Position numbers and translations under genes: made by a program. The notes below the pieces were generated by a model. That model had not been told where the DNA came from, did no database searches, and worked only from the letters and a program-made list of their open reading frames with translations. A stretch of 64,000 nucleotides of DNA from Zygnema cylindricum (Eukaryota > Streptophyta > Zygnematophyceae > Zygnematales > Zygnemataceae). The stretch spans positions 1-64,000 of the forward strand of contig JBBHKE010000826.1 in NCBI GenBank assembly GCA_037447655.1. Direction: 5' to 3'. Numbering within the stretch: the stretch's first letter is position 1; every line of letters begins with the position of its first letter. Below are positions 1-10,274 of this stretch, piece by piece.

Positions 1-733
1 TGCTTTATAGAAATCAAATGTCAGACCTTGAAGTCAATTTATCTTACTATCATTCAGATAATAACTTCCCTTCTGACCATAATAACCTTCTGAAATACTC
101 AGATTATACTTGATCAGATTTACACTTAAATATTCACATTCAGATTTACACGGAACACAAAGCAAATGAAATTTCTTTAATATTGATAAGAATGTAAACA
201 TACAATGAAAAACTAATCTGATGATTTTTCTGTTTCATACAATGGTAATTATATACTTCCTATTTTCTGTTTCCTACAATGGTAATTATATACTTCCTAA
301 ACTAACACAATTCTTCCTTAAATAAAACGAACTAAGCTACATCGGATTGAAACATTCAAATTTTCCTTTACAAAGAAAATTGAATGAGTTTGAAATCAAG
401 AATTTGAATTTCAAAGTTTTTGTGGGTTACATCGGACTTTCCTGATACTATATCAATTTTAGATTTCCCGCGGTACTTTGTCATTTCGGATATCTTTTGC
501 AGTGACGTCGTACCTTTTAGAATTTGATGTGGCATACCTTTTGAAAGTATTCGACGTGGCATACTTAAATATTTAATTGACTTGTAACTCTTCGAATTTA
601 AACGGCGTACAAAAATAGTGAATCGTATTTTCACCGACATTCGTTGGCGTCAATAGTTCCGTATTTTCCGTGGTAACTATTTGTTACAGCGACGAGTAAA
701 GTTCATTGCTACAGATTGAGGTTAAATTCAATA
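1..733 (-). mobile_element. LTR of a copia element, reversed, left part outside window
   Basis: Read on the minus strand, this stretch matches the LTR that follows element D (41575-42330) almost along its whole length. Both have the same order of landmarks: an LTR start resembling tattg, a stretch rich in cgtcgct motifs, the block gctacatcggattgaa, and the block cagattatacttgatcag. The LTR start (U3 edge) lies at 733 and touches the integrase remnant of element A directly. The other LTR edge, and any internal part, lie left of base 1. It may be a solo LTR or the 5' LTR of a minus-strand element inserted into element A. Confidence 0.75.
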
Positions 734-1239
734 TCTGTCACGGGACTTCATCAACTATATAAAAGAAAATGGAATTTCTCGTCATTTGACGGTCGCATAT
801 TCTTCAGAACAGAATGTTGTAGCTGAGAGAATTAATATAACACTTTTCGATAGTGCCAGATCAATGCTAGCAGACAAAAATATAAATACAAAATTCTAGG
901 TTGAAGCCTTCAATTGTGCCGCATATATTAAAATATAATACAATCTAGAGCAGTTAAAAGAAAGAGGTCGTATGAATTATGGACAAGATCTAAACTGGAG
1001 TTTAGTCACTTTATAGTTTTTGGGAGTAATGTTGTCATGTTAGATAATTCTCTAAATAAATGGAAAATGGAGCCAAAAGGTGTAGCTGGAATCTTACTAG
1101 GCTATGATGACCAATCAAAGAGGTATAAAATATACATACATGATAAAAATAAAATATTTGTGACTAGAACTATAAGAATTAAAGACGAAGAGAAATTAGT
1201 TGATGTCGATAAGAATGTCTCATCGCTGAACCAGCAACG

Positions 1240-1295
1240 AGATGGGATCATCGCTGACCCTTCGACAAGATGGGATCATCGCTGACCCTTCGACA
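1240..1295 (+). repeat. 28-bp perfect tandem duplication in the integrase-RT linker
   Basis: Bases 1240-1267 and 1268-1295 are identical. The unit contains the motif catcgctgacc, which recurs in looser form around it (1221-1230, 1420-1460). 28 is not a multiple of three, so the duplication shifts the frame. Confidence 0.9.
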
Positions 1296-2773
1296 GTACG
1301 AGCTGGAGACATCAACACAACACGCGAACAAACTGGCTTGTTTTTTAACCAACGACGAATTGATCCAATTGTTGAACAAGGAATCGACGGAAATACACAA
1401 ATTAGCGACAAAACAACATCATCGCTAAACGAGCGACGAGAGCATCTCGTCGCTAACTTACCAAATCAGAACACAAATAGACAGACAGTCTCATAAAAAT
1501 GCAATGTAAGGCTTCCGTCAATTTCACCCTCATAATTTCCGAGGGGAGGAAAGACAAGTAGTCGACGAAATGCAGGTGCTAACCATTATTCATTCAATAA
1601 AAATTCCGAGGAGCCTCTTACCATTGAGCAAGCGTTCTATGCACCGGAAAAAGAACGATGGATAGCAACAGTAAATGACGAAATGAAATTGATTATGGAG
1701 GCCCAAACGTGGAAACTCGTAGAACTTCTTCCGGATCGTAAAGCAATTCGGAGTAAGTGGGTCTTTAAATTAAAGCTTAATCCATATAACACCAACGAAA
1801 GAGACAAAGTTAGTCTAGTAGCAAAGGGTTTAAATCAAAAAGAAGGAATTAACTATGAAAAGACATTTTCACCAGTAGTTAGATTTCCAACTGTCTGCTT
1901 TCTGCAAATACTTGCAGCTATGGAAAACAAGGAAATACATCAAATGGATGTTAAGACTGCCTTCTTACACGGGGAACTAGAAGAAGTAATATATATGAAA
2001 CAACCAAAAATGTACCAAAAGAATGGAACGGAAAATCTAGTGTGCAAACTTCTGAACTCACTTTATGGGTTATGGGCTTAAGCAGGCCTCGAGGTAATGG
2101 AATCTAAAATTAGATGAGTATTTGACTAGTCTTGGTTTCACTAGGATAAGTTCTGATCACTCAGTTTATGTTATGGAAGGAGAGGATTGAACAATTTTTC
2201 TTGCTATATACGTGGATGATTTGTTGATTATTTCAAATAGGATTGAGGGAGTTAACAGAATAAAAAAAACCTTAAATTCTAGATTTGAAATGAAAGATTT
2301 AGGTGAGGCAAATTACATTCTTGGTATACAAGTAGAGAGAGATACAAGTAAAAGAATTATTAGACTTACACAGAATGAAGCTATAGGGAATATGCTAGAA
2401 TAATTTGACAAGAAGGATGTAAGGGGAGCGGTCACTCATTTAGAATTCAGACAGAAATTAGAGGGAGCAGAAATAGACTCAAGAATTATTCTAGGAGACA
2501 GTCTAGAAATAGGGGAGTCACAATTCATGGAAAAGATTCCCTATCGACAGATCGTTGGGAGTGTTATATATTTTTATAAATTGAACACGTCCGGATATTG
2601 TGGCAGCAGTAGGGGCTCTAAGCATGAGTCTTCAGAATCCAAGAAAATCAGATTGGGAGGTAGCAAAACGAGTCTTAAGATACTTGGTAGGGACTCGAGA
2701 GTTCAAGCTAACTCTTGGCGCAGACGAAGTAAAACTTCAAACGTGGAGTGATGCCAGCTATGGTGAGATGCCC

Positions 2774-2803
2774 AGCAGACGATCGACAAGCAGACGATCG
2801 ACA
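2774..2803 (+). repeat. 15-bp perfect tandem duplication in RT/RNase H region
   Basis: The 15-mer agcagacgatcgaca occurs twice in a row. It lies where intact copies read SRRSTTG, so it adds five codons without shifting the frame. Confidence 0.85.
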
Positions 2804-3225
2804 ACAGGATATGTTTACAAGTAGGAAACGGAACGTGTTGCTAGAGCAGCAAGATTCAAAAGATCACTGCCCAATCAACAATGGAGGCAGAATACATAGC
2901 TACATGCTCAGCAATAAAGGATTTCCTTTGGGTTCAATCTTTGATGAGGAGCTAAGCTTCATGCGAATTGGAGTGCAAACTCAGTGGTGTGACAATCAAG
3001 CTGCCATTGCTATTGCATCTAATCCTACACATCATTTCAAGAGAAACCATATAGATATCACACTTCATTTTGTTCAAGAAAAGGTCTTTGCCAAAATTGT
3101 GAAACTTTGTTATTTACTGGATGAGAAAATGGTGGCTAACATGTTGACAAAGGCCTTACCTGCTCCTAAGTTACAGTTTTGCAGGGATACTTGTAGGTTA
3201 AGTGGTTAAAAGAGTCTAAAGATTT

Positions 3226-4041
3226 AAGGGAGTGTTGGTTTGTAAAAGCTTTAGTGCTCTCTATATAACGTGAGAGGAAAATACAGGACTTAGAAATATT
3301 TTCAGAGCTGTTTCAAAATTCGTGTTAGTATTAGTGTAAATTGACAATCTGGACTATACGAAACTAATGAGATCACATGGGACGGTTCCTAAGCAACAGA
3401 AAGATTACGAAATGGCGCACACTACTTAATTATGACATATCGACCGATAGACAAGATCAGACAGACAAAGACCTACCAGAATCTAAAAGTGGACCACAAT
3501 GACGCGGTAGATGTCGTCATGTATAAGGTTTCAATGTCGATGATAACTTTGTGTAAGCAGAAGTTTGTCGTCACATGTATTTGTTTATTATTTGTAGAGT
3601 TAGTAAAAGACCTCTATAAACAATTAGGGTTTGTATGCTTGTACGAAACAGTAGACGTACGGTTGAGGAATTTAACATACATCAGGTATCCAGTTAGATT
3701 ACATTAGAGTACGGTTAAATAGTACCGTAACATTGTCTACAGTGTTGTGATTGGCTAGTTAGGTAGTAGTAGAATTTATTTGTATAAATTCTAGGACTTA
3801 GTGTTTTTATGTGTTTTTTTCATGAGGTTTCAAGGAGCACATATGTGCATTTTAATGGATATTCTCTGGGTTATATCTCCTTGTTTATTAAGTGTTTTGC
3901 TTGAAAATTTGAGTTGTCATCACACGCCGCAAACTGTACTTTCATTTAGTTTAAGGCCATTTTGCCATATTGAATGCTTTGTGCAGTGGGTCAAAGTTAG
4001 TATCTTGAGTGTTTCCTATGTTTGGTTTTATGAAAGCTATT
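3226..4041 (+). mobile_element. Element A polypurine tract and 3' LTR
   Basis: Directly after the RNase H stop lies the polypurine tract aagggag (3226-3232), then tgttgg at 3233, the usual start of a copia LTR. A TATA-like stretch followed by ctaggacttag at 3781-3800 resembles the tatatgtaggacttag segment of the B/C LTRs, so the two families are related and this is probably the promoter/start region. The right end is not separately visible. At 4042 the sequence becomes the gag start of a minus-strand B-type copy, so the boundary is a junction rather than a proven LTR end. Confidence 0.65.
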
Positions 4042-4260
4042 GTTGATTTGAGGCAGCAGGTGCCACTGAAGAAGATGAAGAAGCACCAGCAGTTGCCATA
4101 ACAATCAATTATGCAAAGAGGAAACTCTCACGAAATCCCACAAAGGACCAGCTTCACAATGAAGCCCGAAGCAAACCAGATACACACTAGGTCTGCAAAT
4201 TTGCCAAAATGTAGAATACTCACCAAAGAAAACACATGCAGAATTTCACAAAGTTTTGCC
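4042..4260 (-). pseudogene. Stub of a third B-type copia copy: gag N-terminus and leader
   Basis: The minus strand from the ATG at 4099 reads about 19 codons matching the Gag starts of B and C (MATAGASSSSS, APAASNQQ), then breaks off at 4042 against the end of element A's LTR. 4100-4260 matches the untranslated leaders of B and C. The gag start lies 5216 bp from that of B, and B's lies 5237 bp from C's, so this is the cut end of a third unit of the same tandem array. Confidence 0.8.
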
Positions 4261-4279
4261 AACAGATCACAATGATCTT

Positions 4280-4327
4280 ACAATTCAAAAACACCCAAAA
4301 ACTACAATTCAAAAACACCCAAAAACT
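4280..4327 (-). repeat. 24-bp tandem duplication within LTR1
   Basis: Units 4280-4303 and 4304-4327 are identical (acaattcaaaaacaccc plus aaaaact). LTR2 and LTR3 have one unit only, so the duplication is private to this copy. Confidence 0.9.
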
Positions 4328-4340
4328 GCTTCGCAGTTTT
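4319..4340 (-). promoter_or_regulatory. Conserved LTR hairpin (copy in LTR1)
   Basis: aaaactgc-ttc-gcagtttt is a perfect 8-bp stem with a 3-base loop. It recurs at about 14754-14773 and, with one mismatch, at about 9515-9534. It lies just downstream (minus strand) of the TATA-like and gtaggacttag segment, so within the likely transcribed R/U5 part. A role in polyadenylation or RNA structure is only a guess. Confidence 0.5.
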
Positions 4341-5073
4341 CTACACAACAATCCTACTTCCTAAAATAATCTAAGTCCTACATATACAAGTGAGCATACA
4401 GCTGAACACGTCGTACCATAATTACTATGGTCGATCGGTACACTAATCTTCATTAAACAAAACCTCACCGTCAACCGTACATAAAATATTTACAACGATC
4501 CAGGATCGGACAGCCGCTAAAATAAAATAGTTCTCGGTCAAAGTTCGTCTGCCGAAATGACGGCGCAGTCAAGTGTTCTCTTCGAAAAATGACGGCGGAC
4601 TCCGTCCGCCATCCGCGTATTCTTTCATCAGTGAAGATGAACCTCCACGTGTAACTTCGGTCCTCAGTTAAACTTGTACTTCTTCTTCTAGAACAACCAA
4701 TCTTGACTTTCTCACGGACCGACACGTGTGCTTGAAGTGCACCGAATTTGGGTACTACTTTTGGAGTTACATACTCACTAAATCATGTCCCCGTCAATTC
4801 TTATTAACACAAACTGACAAGTATTCGGAACAGTTTTCTTGCGTAGACTGCTGTAGCTGCTACGACCGTGCTATGACTGCTATGACTGCTATGAATGTCA
4901 GCGCAACTGTGATATTAGAGCAACGCAGCTGCGATGTCAGATCAGCACAGCATAGCAGTACAACAACAAGTGCAGTGCTCAAGGTTTCTTGCTGCGGTGT
5001 TAGACTTAGCGCAGCATGGCAGTATAGCAACGAGATATAGAGAGGACTCACTCCCCTAAACCTTTAGACTCTC

Positions 5074-8000
5074 TCAGTCACTGAGTCCACATTCCTCTCT
5101 ACAAAACTTCAACTTAGGTGCAGGTAACGGCTTAGTCATCATATCTGCTACCATCTTCTCATCCGGAAGATAACCGAGCTTTAAAATTCTATTCATCACC
5201 TTCTCTCTTACAAAATGCAGCTTGATGTCCATGTGCTTGCTTTTGAAGTGATGACTCGGGTTGGATGCAATCGCAATAGCTGCCTGGTTGTCACACCACA
5301 CTGTGTGAGGTCCGGATTGCATAAAATGAAGTTCTTGAAGGAGAGACTTCACCCATAGTAACTCCTTAACAACTGAGCTTGCTGCCATATATTCAACCTC
5401 CATTGTAGATTGAGCTGTTACCTTTTGAAGCTTACTGCTCCAACAACATGTTCCACTTCTAATCTTCAAAATGAATCCAATTGTGAAACGGCGACTTGGC
5501 ATTTCTCCGTAACTAGCATCGCTCCATGTCTGAATTTTGACTTCATCTCCACCGAGAGTAAGTCGAAGATTTCGTGTCCCTGCAAGGTATCGAAGAACCC
5601 TCTTTGCTGCCTCCCAATCTGATATTCTTGGATTCTGTAAACTCCGACTCAACACACCAACTGGTGCCGCAATATCCGGCCTTGTGCAGTTTATGAAGTA
5701 GATGAGGCTCCCAACAATCTGTCGGTAAGGAATGGTGGCCATAAAATCCGCCTCCCTTGAATCCAAGATGTCATCAAAGATGACTCCCCCATTGGTCTCA
5801 ATGCCTTCCACTCTTTGCTTAAATTCCATAGGAGTGGCATTTCCCTTTGCCTCTGCCATGCCAAACTTTTCAAGCACATTGCCTATTGCTTCCCGCTGCG
5901 CTAGATGGATTGTTCTCCGATCTCTATCCCTTTCTACTTGAATTCCAAGAATGTACTTTGCCTCACCTAAATCCTTCATCTCAAATCTTGAATTCAAGGC
6001 TGCCTTGATTTTGTTAATCTCATTTAATGACTTGCTTAACAACAACAAATCATCTACATATACACCAATGTAAATGGTCCCATCTTCCCCTTTCATAACA
6101 TAAACTGAGTGATCTGAGCTTATCCTAACAAATCTAAGACTAGTTTCAGATTCCACTGACGTGGAGCCTGCTTTGGACCATACAAGGATTTCAACAATTT
6201 CCAGACCAGATTTTCTTTTCCGGTCTCTTCATACATTTCAGGCTTCTTCATATAAATTACTTCCTCTAGATCTTTATGCAAGAAAGCTGTCTTAACATCC
6301 ATTTGATGTAATTCCATATCTTCAATGGTCGCTAACGACAACAAAATTCTAACAGTTAGAAATCTGACAACCAGAGAGAAAGTCTCTTCATAGTCGATTC
6401 CCTCCTTCTGACTATAGCATTTAGCAACAAGTCTAGCTTTATATCTTTCAATAGAGTTATCCGGATTCAACTTGACTTTAAAGACCCACTTACAACCGAT
6501 GGCCTTTCGATCTGGCGGAAGCTCCACAAGCTCCCAGGTTTGAGCCTCCATTATCGACCGCATTTCATCGTTGACTCCGGAGATCCGTTGATCCTTTTCC
6601 GGAGCTGAAAAAGCATCATGTATTGTGACTGGTTCCATCGTGCAAGTAGACAATAGAGCAGCCTCGCAGCTTTGCAGCTTCGCAGCATCGCAGCTTCGCA
6701 ATATCGCAGCAGCATCGCAGCATCGCAGTTTCGTAGTTTCGCAATTTTCACTTCGTTCCAGCGTGCTGACAGAAAATAGAGCAGCTTCGCAGCTTCGTAG
6801 CCTGTTGCTTTGCCTTCTTTCCCCCGGAAAATCTGAGGTCGGAATTGTGGGATCCGTAGGTTGCCGTCGAGGAGGAGGAGGTGGAGGAGGAGGAGGAGGA
6901 GGAGTATCCTCCACAAGTGGACCAGTAGAGGTGCCCAAAGAGTGACCAGGGGAGGTGAGAGGAGTATTTTCAAAAAAAACATATTCTTTGATTTTGGAAT
7001 CTTTTTCAAAATCTGTCATACCAAAAACATCTACCGATCGACTTTCTTCCTTAACCTGAATATTTCTAGCAGTCTGAAGCTTATTCCTATCTGTATTAAA
7101 TACCATATATCCCACTGATTCATCATCATACCCCATAAAAATTATGGGAATCGATTTCGGACAAAGTTTGGAAATAGGGAGATTATCCAAAATAAAACAT
7201 TTACACCCAAAAATCCGAAAGTGACTAACATTCGGTTTTCTTCCTGTCCACACTTCATATGGTGTTTTCCCTTTTACTGCTCTATTCTCCATTCTATTCC
7301 TTATATACGACGCACAAGAGAAAGCCTCACCCCAAAATTTGAAATTTATTCCCTTATCTAGCAACATAGATTTTGCACTTTCCGTTAGAGTTCGGTTGAG
7401 TCTTTCGGATACTCCATTCTGTTCCGGAGTATAAGGAACTGTAAATTCCCGAGAAATACCATTGTCTTTTAAATATTCAGAGAATGCATGAGAAACATAT
7501 TCTCCTCCGTTGTCGGATCGAAGCGAAAGAACCGGTTTCCCATGAAGCTTTTCCGCCCATACCCGAAAATGTTTGAAGTGAGTGAGCACTTCACTCTTTT
7601 CTTTCATAAAGCAAACCCTGCTGTATCTTGAAAAATCGTCTGTAAAAGTGACCAAAAACCGGCTGCCACTGAGGGAAGGAATTTTTGACATTCCCCATAC
7701 ATCCGAATGAATAATTTGCAGCAAGTTTGTGGCTCGGTTATCTGCTGTCTGAGGGAGGGGCAGCTTATGAAGTTTTCCCAAGGCACATCCATCGCATACA
7801 TGAGAATCTGTCTGTCCTAATTTAACACCATCTATCATATTTTGTTTCACCATTTTATCAAGTCTTTCATGAGGAACATGACCGAGCCTCTTAAACCACA
7901 AAACATTTTCCGGAAAGACACTGGAGTATGCAAATTCAATTTCATTAGCCAAGTCCATCCGGTACAACAAGTTTGGGCCTCTAGTTCTTACCAAAGCTAC

Positions 8001-8555
8001 CCTCCCATCTTTGCTTACTACCTTTTTTCCATTCTTTTGTAAAATTTCAAAACCTTTAATTTCCGCCACCGAAGTGGAAAACAAGTTTTTTGTAAACTTT
8101 GGGATATAGAGAACATCATGCAAGGTTCTCTTTACAATCTGACCATTGATGTCACATGCTAACTCCACGCTTCCCTTTGCCGTAGCCTCCACACCGCTGT
8201 CATCCGTGTAGTAAATCCGACGAGTGGGAATTGGAGTAAGCGTCTTGAAGTAAGCTAGGTTACCGCACATGTGTGAGGAGCATCCGGAGTCCATAATCCA
8301 TCCGTTCTCTCGAGGTCCCTCCATGAGATCTTTTGCAAGAGCAAAGAACTCATCATCATCCGATTGCGGAAATCTGACCACATCTTCCTCTCTTGCCGGT
8401 CGTTCATCTTGTGACGTCTCATCAAATGCAAGGAACGCCGCATTTTTAACCGGTAGTTTTGATGCCGCCACTCTTGATGGTGATTCCACTGACCGCACTC
8501 TCCACCCCGCACGATATATTCCTGTTTCACATGCTTTTATAAATGCCGGACACAA
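5074..8555 (-). pseudogene. Element B: Ty1/copia pol (protease, integrase, RT, RNase H), broken
   Basis: On the minus strand the order is protease with the catalytic DSG (WIMDSGCSSHMCG, near 8265-8300), pre-integrase zinc region (RLGHVPHERL ... CDGCALGKLHK), integrase core with DVWG, SDNGGEY and GVSERLNR acidic residues, a polyproline linker of 11 Pro near 6868-6903, RT with FLHKDLEEVIYM and YVDD at 6049-6060, and RNase H with WCDNQAAIAIASNP, ending in a stop at 5074. Compared with C, a 16-bp deletion near 6135-6140 shifts the frame between the YGPKQAPRQW motif and the RISSDHS motif, splitting pol into two open frames. The first His of the integrase HHCC site is Phe (LWFKRLGH; C has LWHKRLGH). 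Apart from these it is nearly intact. Confidence 0.9.
6655..6805 (-). repeat. 9-bp-type minisatellite and polyproline codons in B pol linker
   Basis: Repeats of cagcttcg / cagcatcg run through the region between integrase and RT, coding on the minus strand for runs such as KLRSCEAA. They are in frame and differ in copy number from C (11871-12000). A GGA-rich stretch at 6868-6903 codes for the Pro run. The linker therefore evolves by in-frame repeat change. Confidence 0.8.
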
Positions 8556-9315
8556 CCGGAAAACATGACCTTGACCAAAGCAATAGACAGACCTATCATA
8601 TTGCCTATAATTTGGATTGGGGGAAACGTTTCTATTTCCAGAAAAACCAGTCGGCTTATATGTCTGTGCATTGTTTCTAAGCTACCACTGATTGAATACC
8701 ATTTAATGTTATTAGAGTTGCCTCTTCGTCTAAGATATAAGCCTGAGCTACAGCTATCTTCCATTTACTCTTTTCTAACCTTTTTAGCTGCTCCGCTGCT
8801 CCTCTATATTCAGTAGGAAGCCCTCTCATTAGAATCATGGCTTGATGATAAGGAGGAAAACTCCCCCCGAAACATGCATTTTCTGACAATAGAAGCTTCA
8901 AGCCATTACAATATGAGTTCATGTCACCCCCAGTATACTTATAGTCCCAAATCTTTCAAGCAGTTACAACTTCATTCTGCTCACTAGCTAAGACATAAGA
9001 TTCACTCAAAGCCTTCCATATTTCAGATGCCGTAGAGATTTTGATATATGTCATGTTAAGATCCTTTGACAAAAGTAACTTCAGAACATGCAATGCATCT
9101 TCATTTTTCTTTCCAAAATCCGGATCCGTAACCGGAAGGATACTAAAAATCACATCATATAATTTCACTTGTTTCAAGTAAGACTTAGTCAAATCCGCCC
9201 AATAAAGATACTTCTGCCCATTAAACACCAGGATCCGTGAGGGTGGCCCCGTGACCTGTTGATTTGAGGCAGCTGGTGCCATTGAAGAAGATGAATAAGC
9301 ACCAGCAGTTGCCAT
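8556..9315 (-). pseudogene. Element B: copia gag, broken
   Basis: Starting at the ATG at 9315 (the same MAT..SSSS start as the other copies), it reads a copia-type Gag: NGQKYLYWADLTKSYLKQ, ASEIWKALSESYV, LLLSENACF, AMILMRGLPTEYRGAAEQL. A TGA near 8955 replaces Gly in VVTAGKIWDYK of copy C. A frameshift near 8640-8650 separates this from the nucleocapsid segment. The zinc knuckle there reads S-VY-C-FGQG-H-VFRL-C: the first Cys of the CX2CX4HX4C pattern seen in C is changed to Ser. Gag would form the particle and bind RNA; this copy could not. Confidence 0.85.
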
Positions 9316-9478
9316 AACAATCAATTATGCAAAGAGGAAACTCTCACGAAATCCCACAAAAGACCAGCTTCAAAATGAAGCCCCAAGCAAACCAGACATA
9401 CACTAGGTCTGCAAATTTGCCAAAATGTAGAATACTCACCAAAGAAAACAAATGCAGAAATTCACAAGGTTCTGCCAA
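9316..9478 (-). mobile_element. Untranslated leader of element B
   Basis: Conserved in the stub copy and C. It should contain the primer-binding site. The usual plant initiator-Met site (tggtatcagagc) is absent. A possible site is tggcagaacc at the LTR side (minus strand, about 9468-9477), but no tRNA was identified for it. Confidence 0.4.
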
Positions 9479-10251
9479 CAGATCACAATGATCTTACAAT
9501 TCAAAAACACCCGAAAACTGCTTCGCAGATTTCTACACAACAATCCTACTTCCTAAAACAATCTAAGTCCTACATATACAAGTGAGCCTACAGCTGAACA
9601 CGTCGTACCATAATTACTATGGTCGATCGGTACACTAATCTTCATTAAACAAAACCTCACCGTCAACCGTACATAAAATATTTACAACGATCCAGGATCG
9701 GACAGCCGCTAAAATTAAAATAGTGCGCGGTCAAAGTTTGTCTGCCGAAATGATGCCGCAGTCAAGAGTTCTCTTCGAAAAATGGCGGCGGGCTCCGTCC
9801 GCCGTCCGCGTATTCTTTCATCACTGAAGATGAACCTCCACGTGTAACTTTGGTCCTCAGTCTAACTTGTACTTATTCTTCTGTAAAAACTAAACTTGAC
9901 TTTCTCACGGACCGACACGTGTGCTTGAAATGCACCGAATTCGTGTACTTCCTTTGGAGTTACATACACACTAAATCATGTCCGTGTCAATTCATATTAA
10001 CACAAACTGACTAATATTCAGAACAACTTTCTTGCGCAGACCGCTATAGCTGCTATGACCTTGCTATGACTGCTATGACTGTCACCGCAGATGTGATATT
10101 AGCGTAGCGCAGTTGCGATGTCATATCAGCGCAGCATAGCAGTACACTAACAAGTGTAGTGCTCAAGGTTTCGTGCTGCGATGTTAAACTTAGCGCAGCA
10201 TGGCAATATAGGAACGAGATATAGAGAGGACTCAAGGTTTCCAAAACAACA
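9479..10251 (-). mobile_element. LTR2, shared by B (5' LTR) and C (3' LTR)
   Basis: The U3 start on the minus strand is tgttgttttgg at 10251, next to the polypurine tract aggggag (10252-10258) of C. The other end runs into B's leader and gag. A single LTR therefore joins two element bodies. It contains the TATA-like segment near 9571-9585, the hairpin with one stem mismatch near 9515, and short tgctatgac repeats near 10055-10080. The left limit is approximate. Confidence 0.8.
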
Positions 10252-10274
10252 CTCCCCTAAACCTTTAGACTCTC

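Larger units (their letters stand above)
734..3211 (+). pseudogene. Element A: degenerate Ty1/copia pol (integrase, RT, RNase H)
   Basis: Translation of 736-1010 gives the end of a copia integrase core (KENGISRHLTV, SSEQNVVAERIN), interrupted by a stop at the tryptophan of the usual KFWGEAF motif and then by frameshifts. 1037-1230 carries the integrase C-terminal segment (GVAGILLGYDDQSKRYKIY). The reverse transcriptase runs from 1620: [16 protein letters not shown] near 1737, HQMDVKTAFLHGELEEVIYMKQP near 1940-2010, a frameshift where YGLKQAPRQW should stand (2065-2095), and the catalytic YVDD at 2209-2220. RNase H follows, with WCDNQAAIAIASNP at about 2985-3020 and MLTKALPAPKLQFCRD near 3140-3190. 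Many stops and shifts make it inactive. The gag, protease and early integrase are missing, cut off by the reversed LTR at 733. Confidence 0.85.
4261..5050 (-). mobile_element. LTR1 of the B/C array (3' LTR of B)
   Basis: It is homologous along its length to LTR2 and LTR3. It serves as 3' LTR of B and 5' LTR of the stub copy. Compared with LTR2 and LTR3 it lacks about 17 bp at its U3 start: the sequence joins gagaggactca directly to the polypurine tract ctccccta (5051-5057), without the ggtttccaaaacaaca end. The left limit is only approximate; no separately flanked U5 end exists in this window. Confidence 0.75.
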
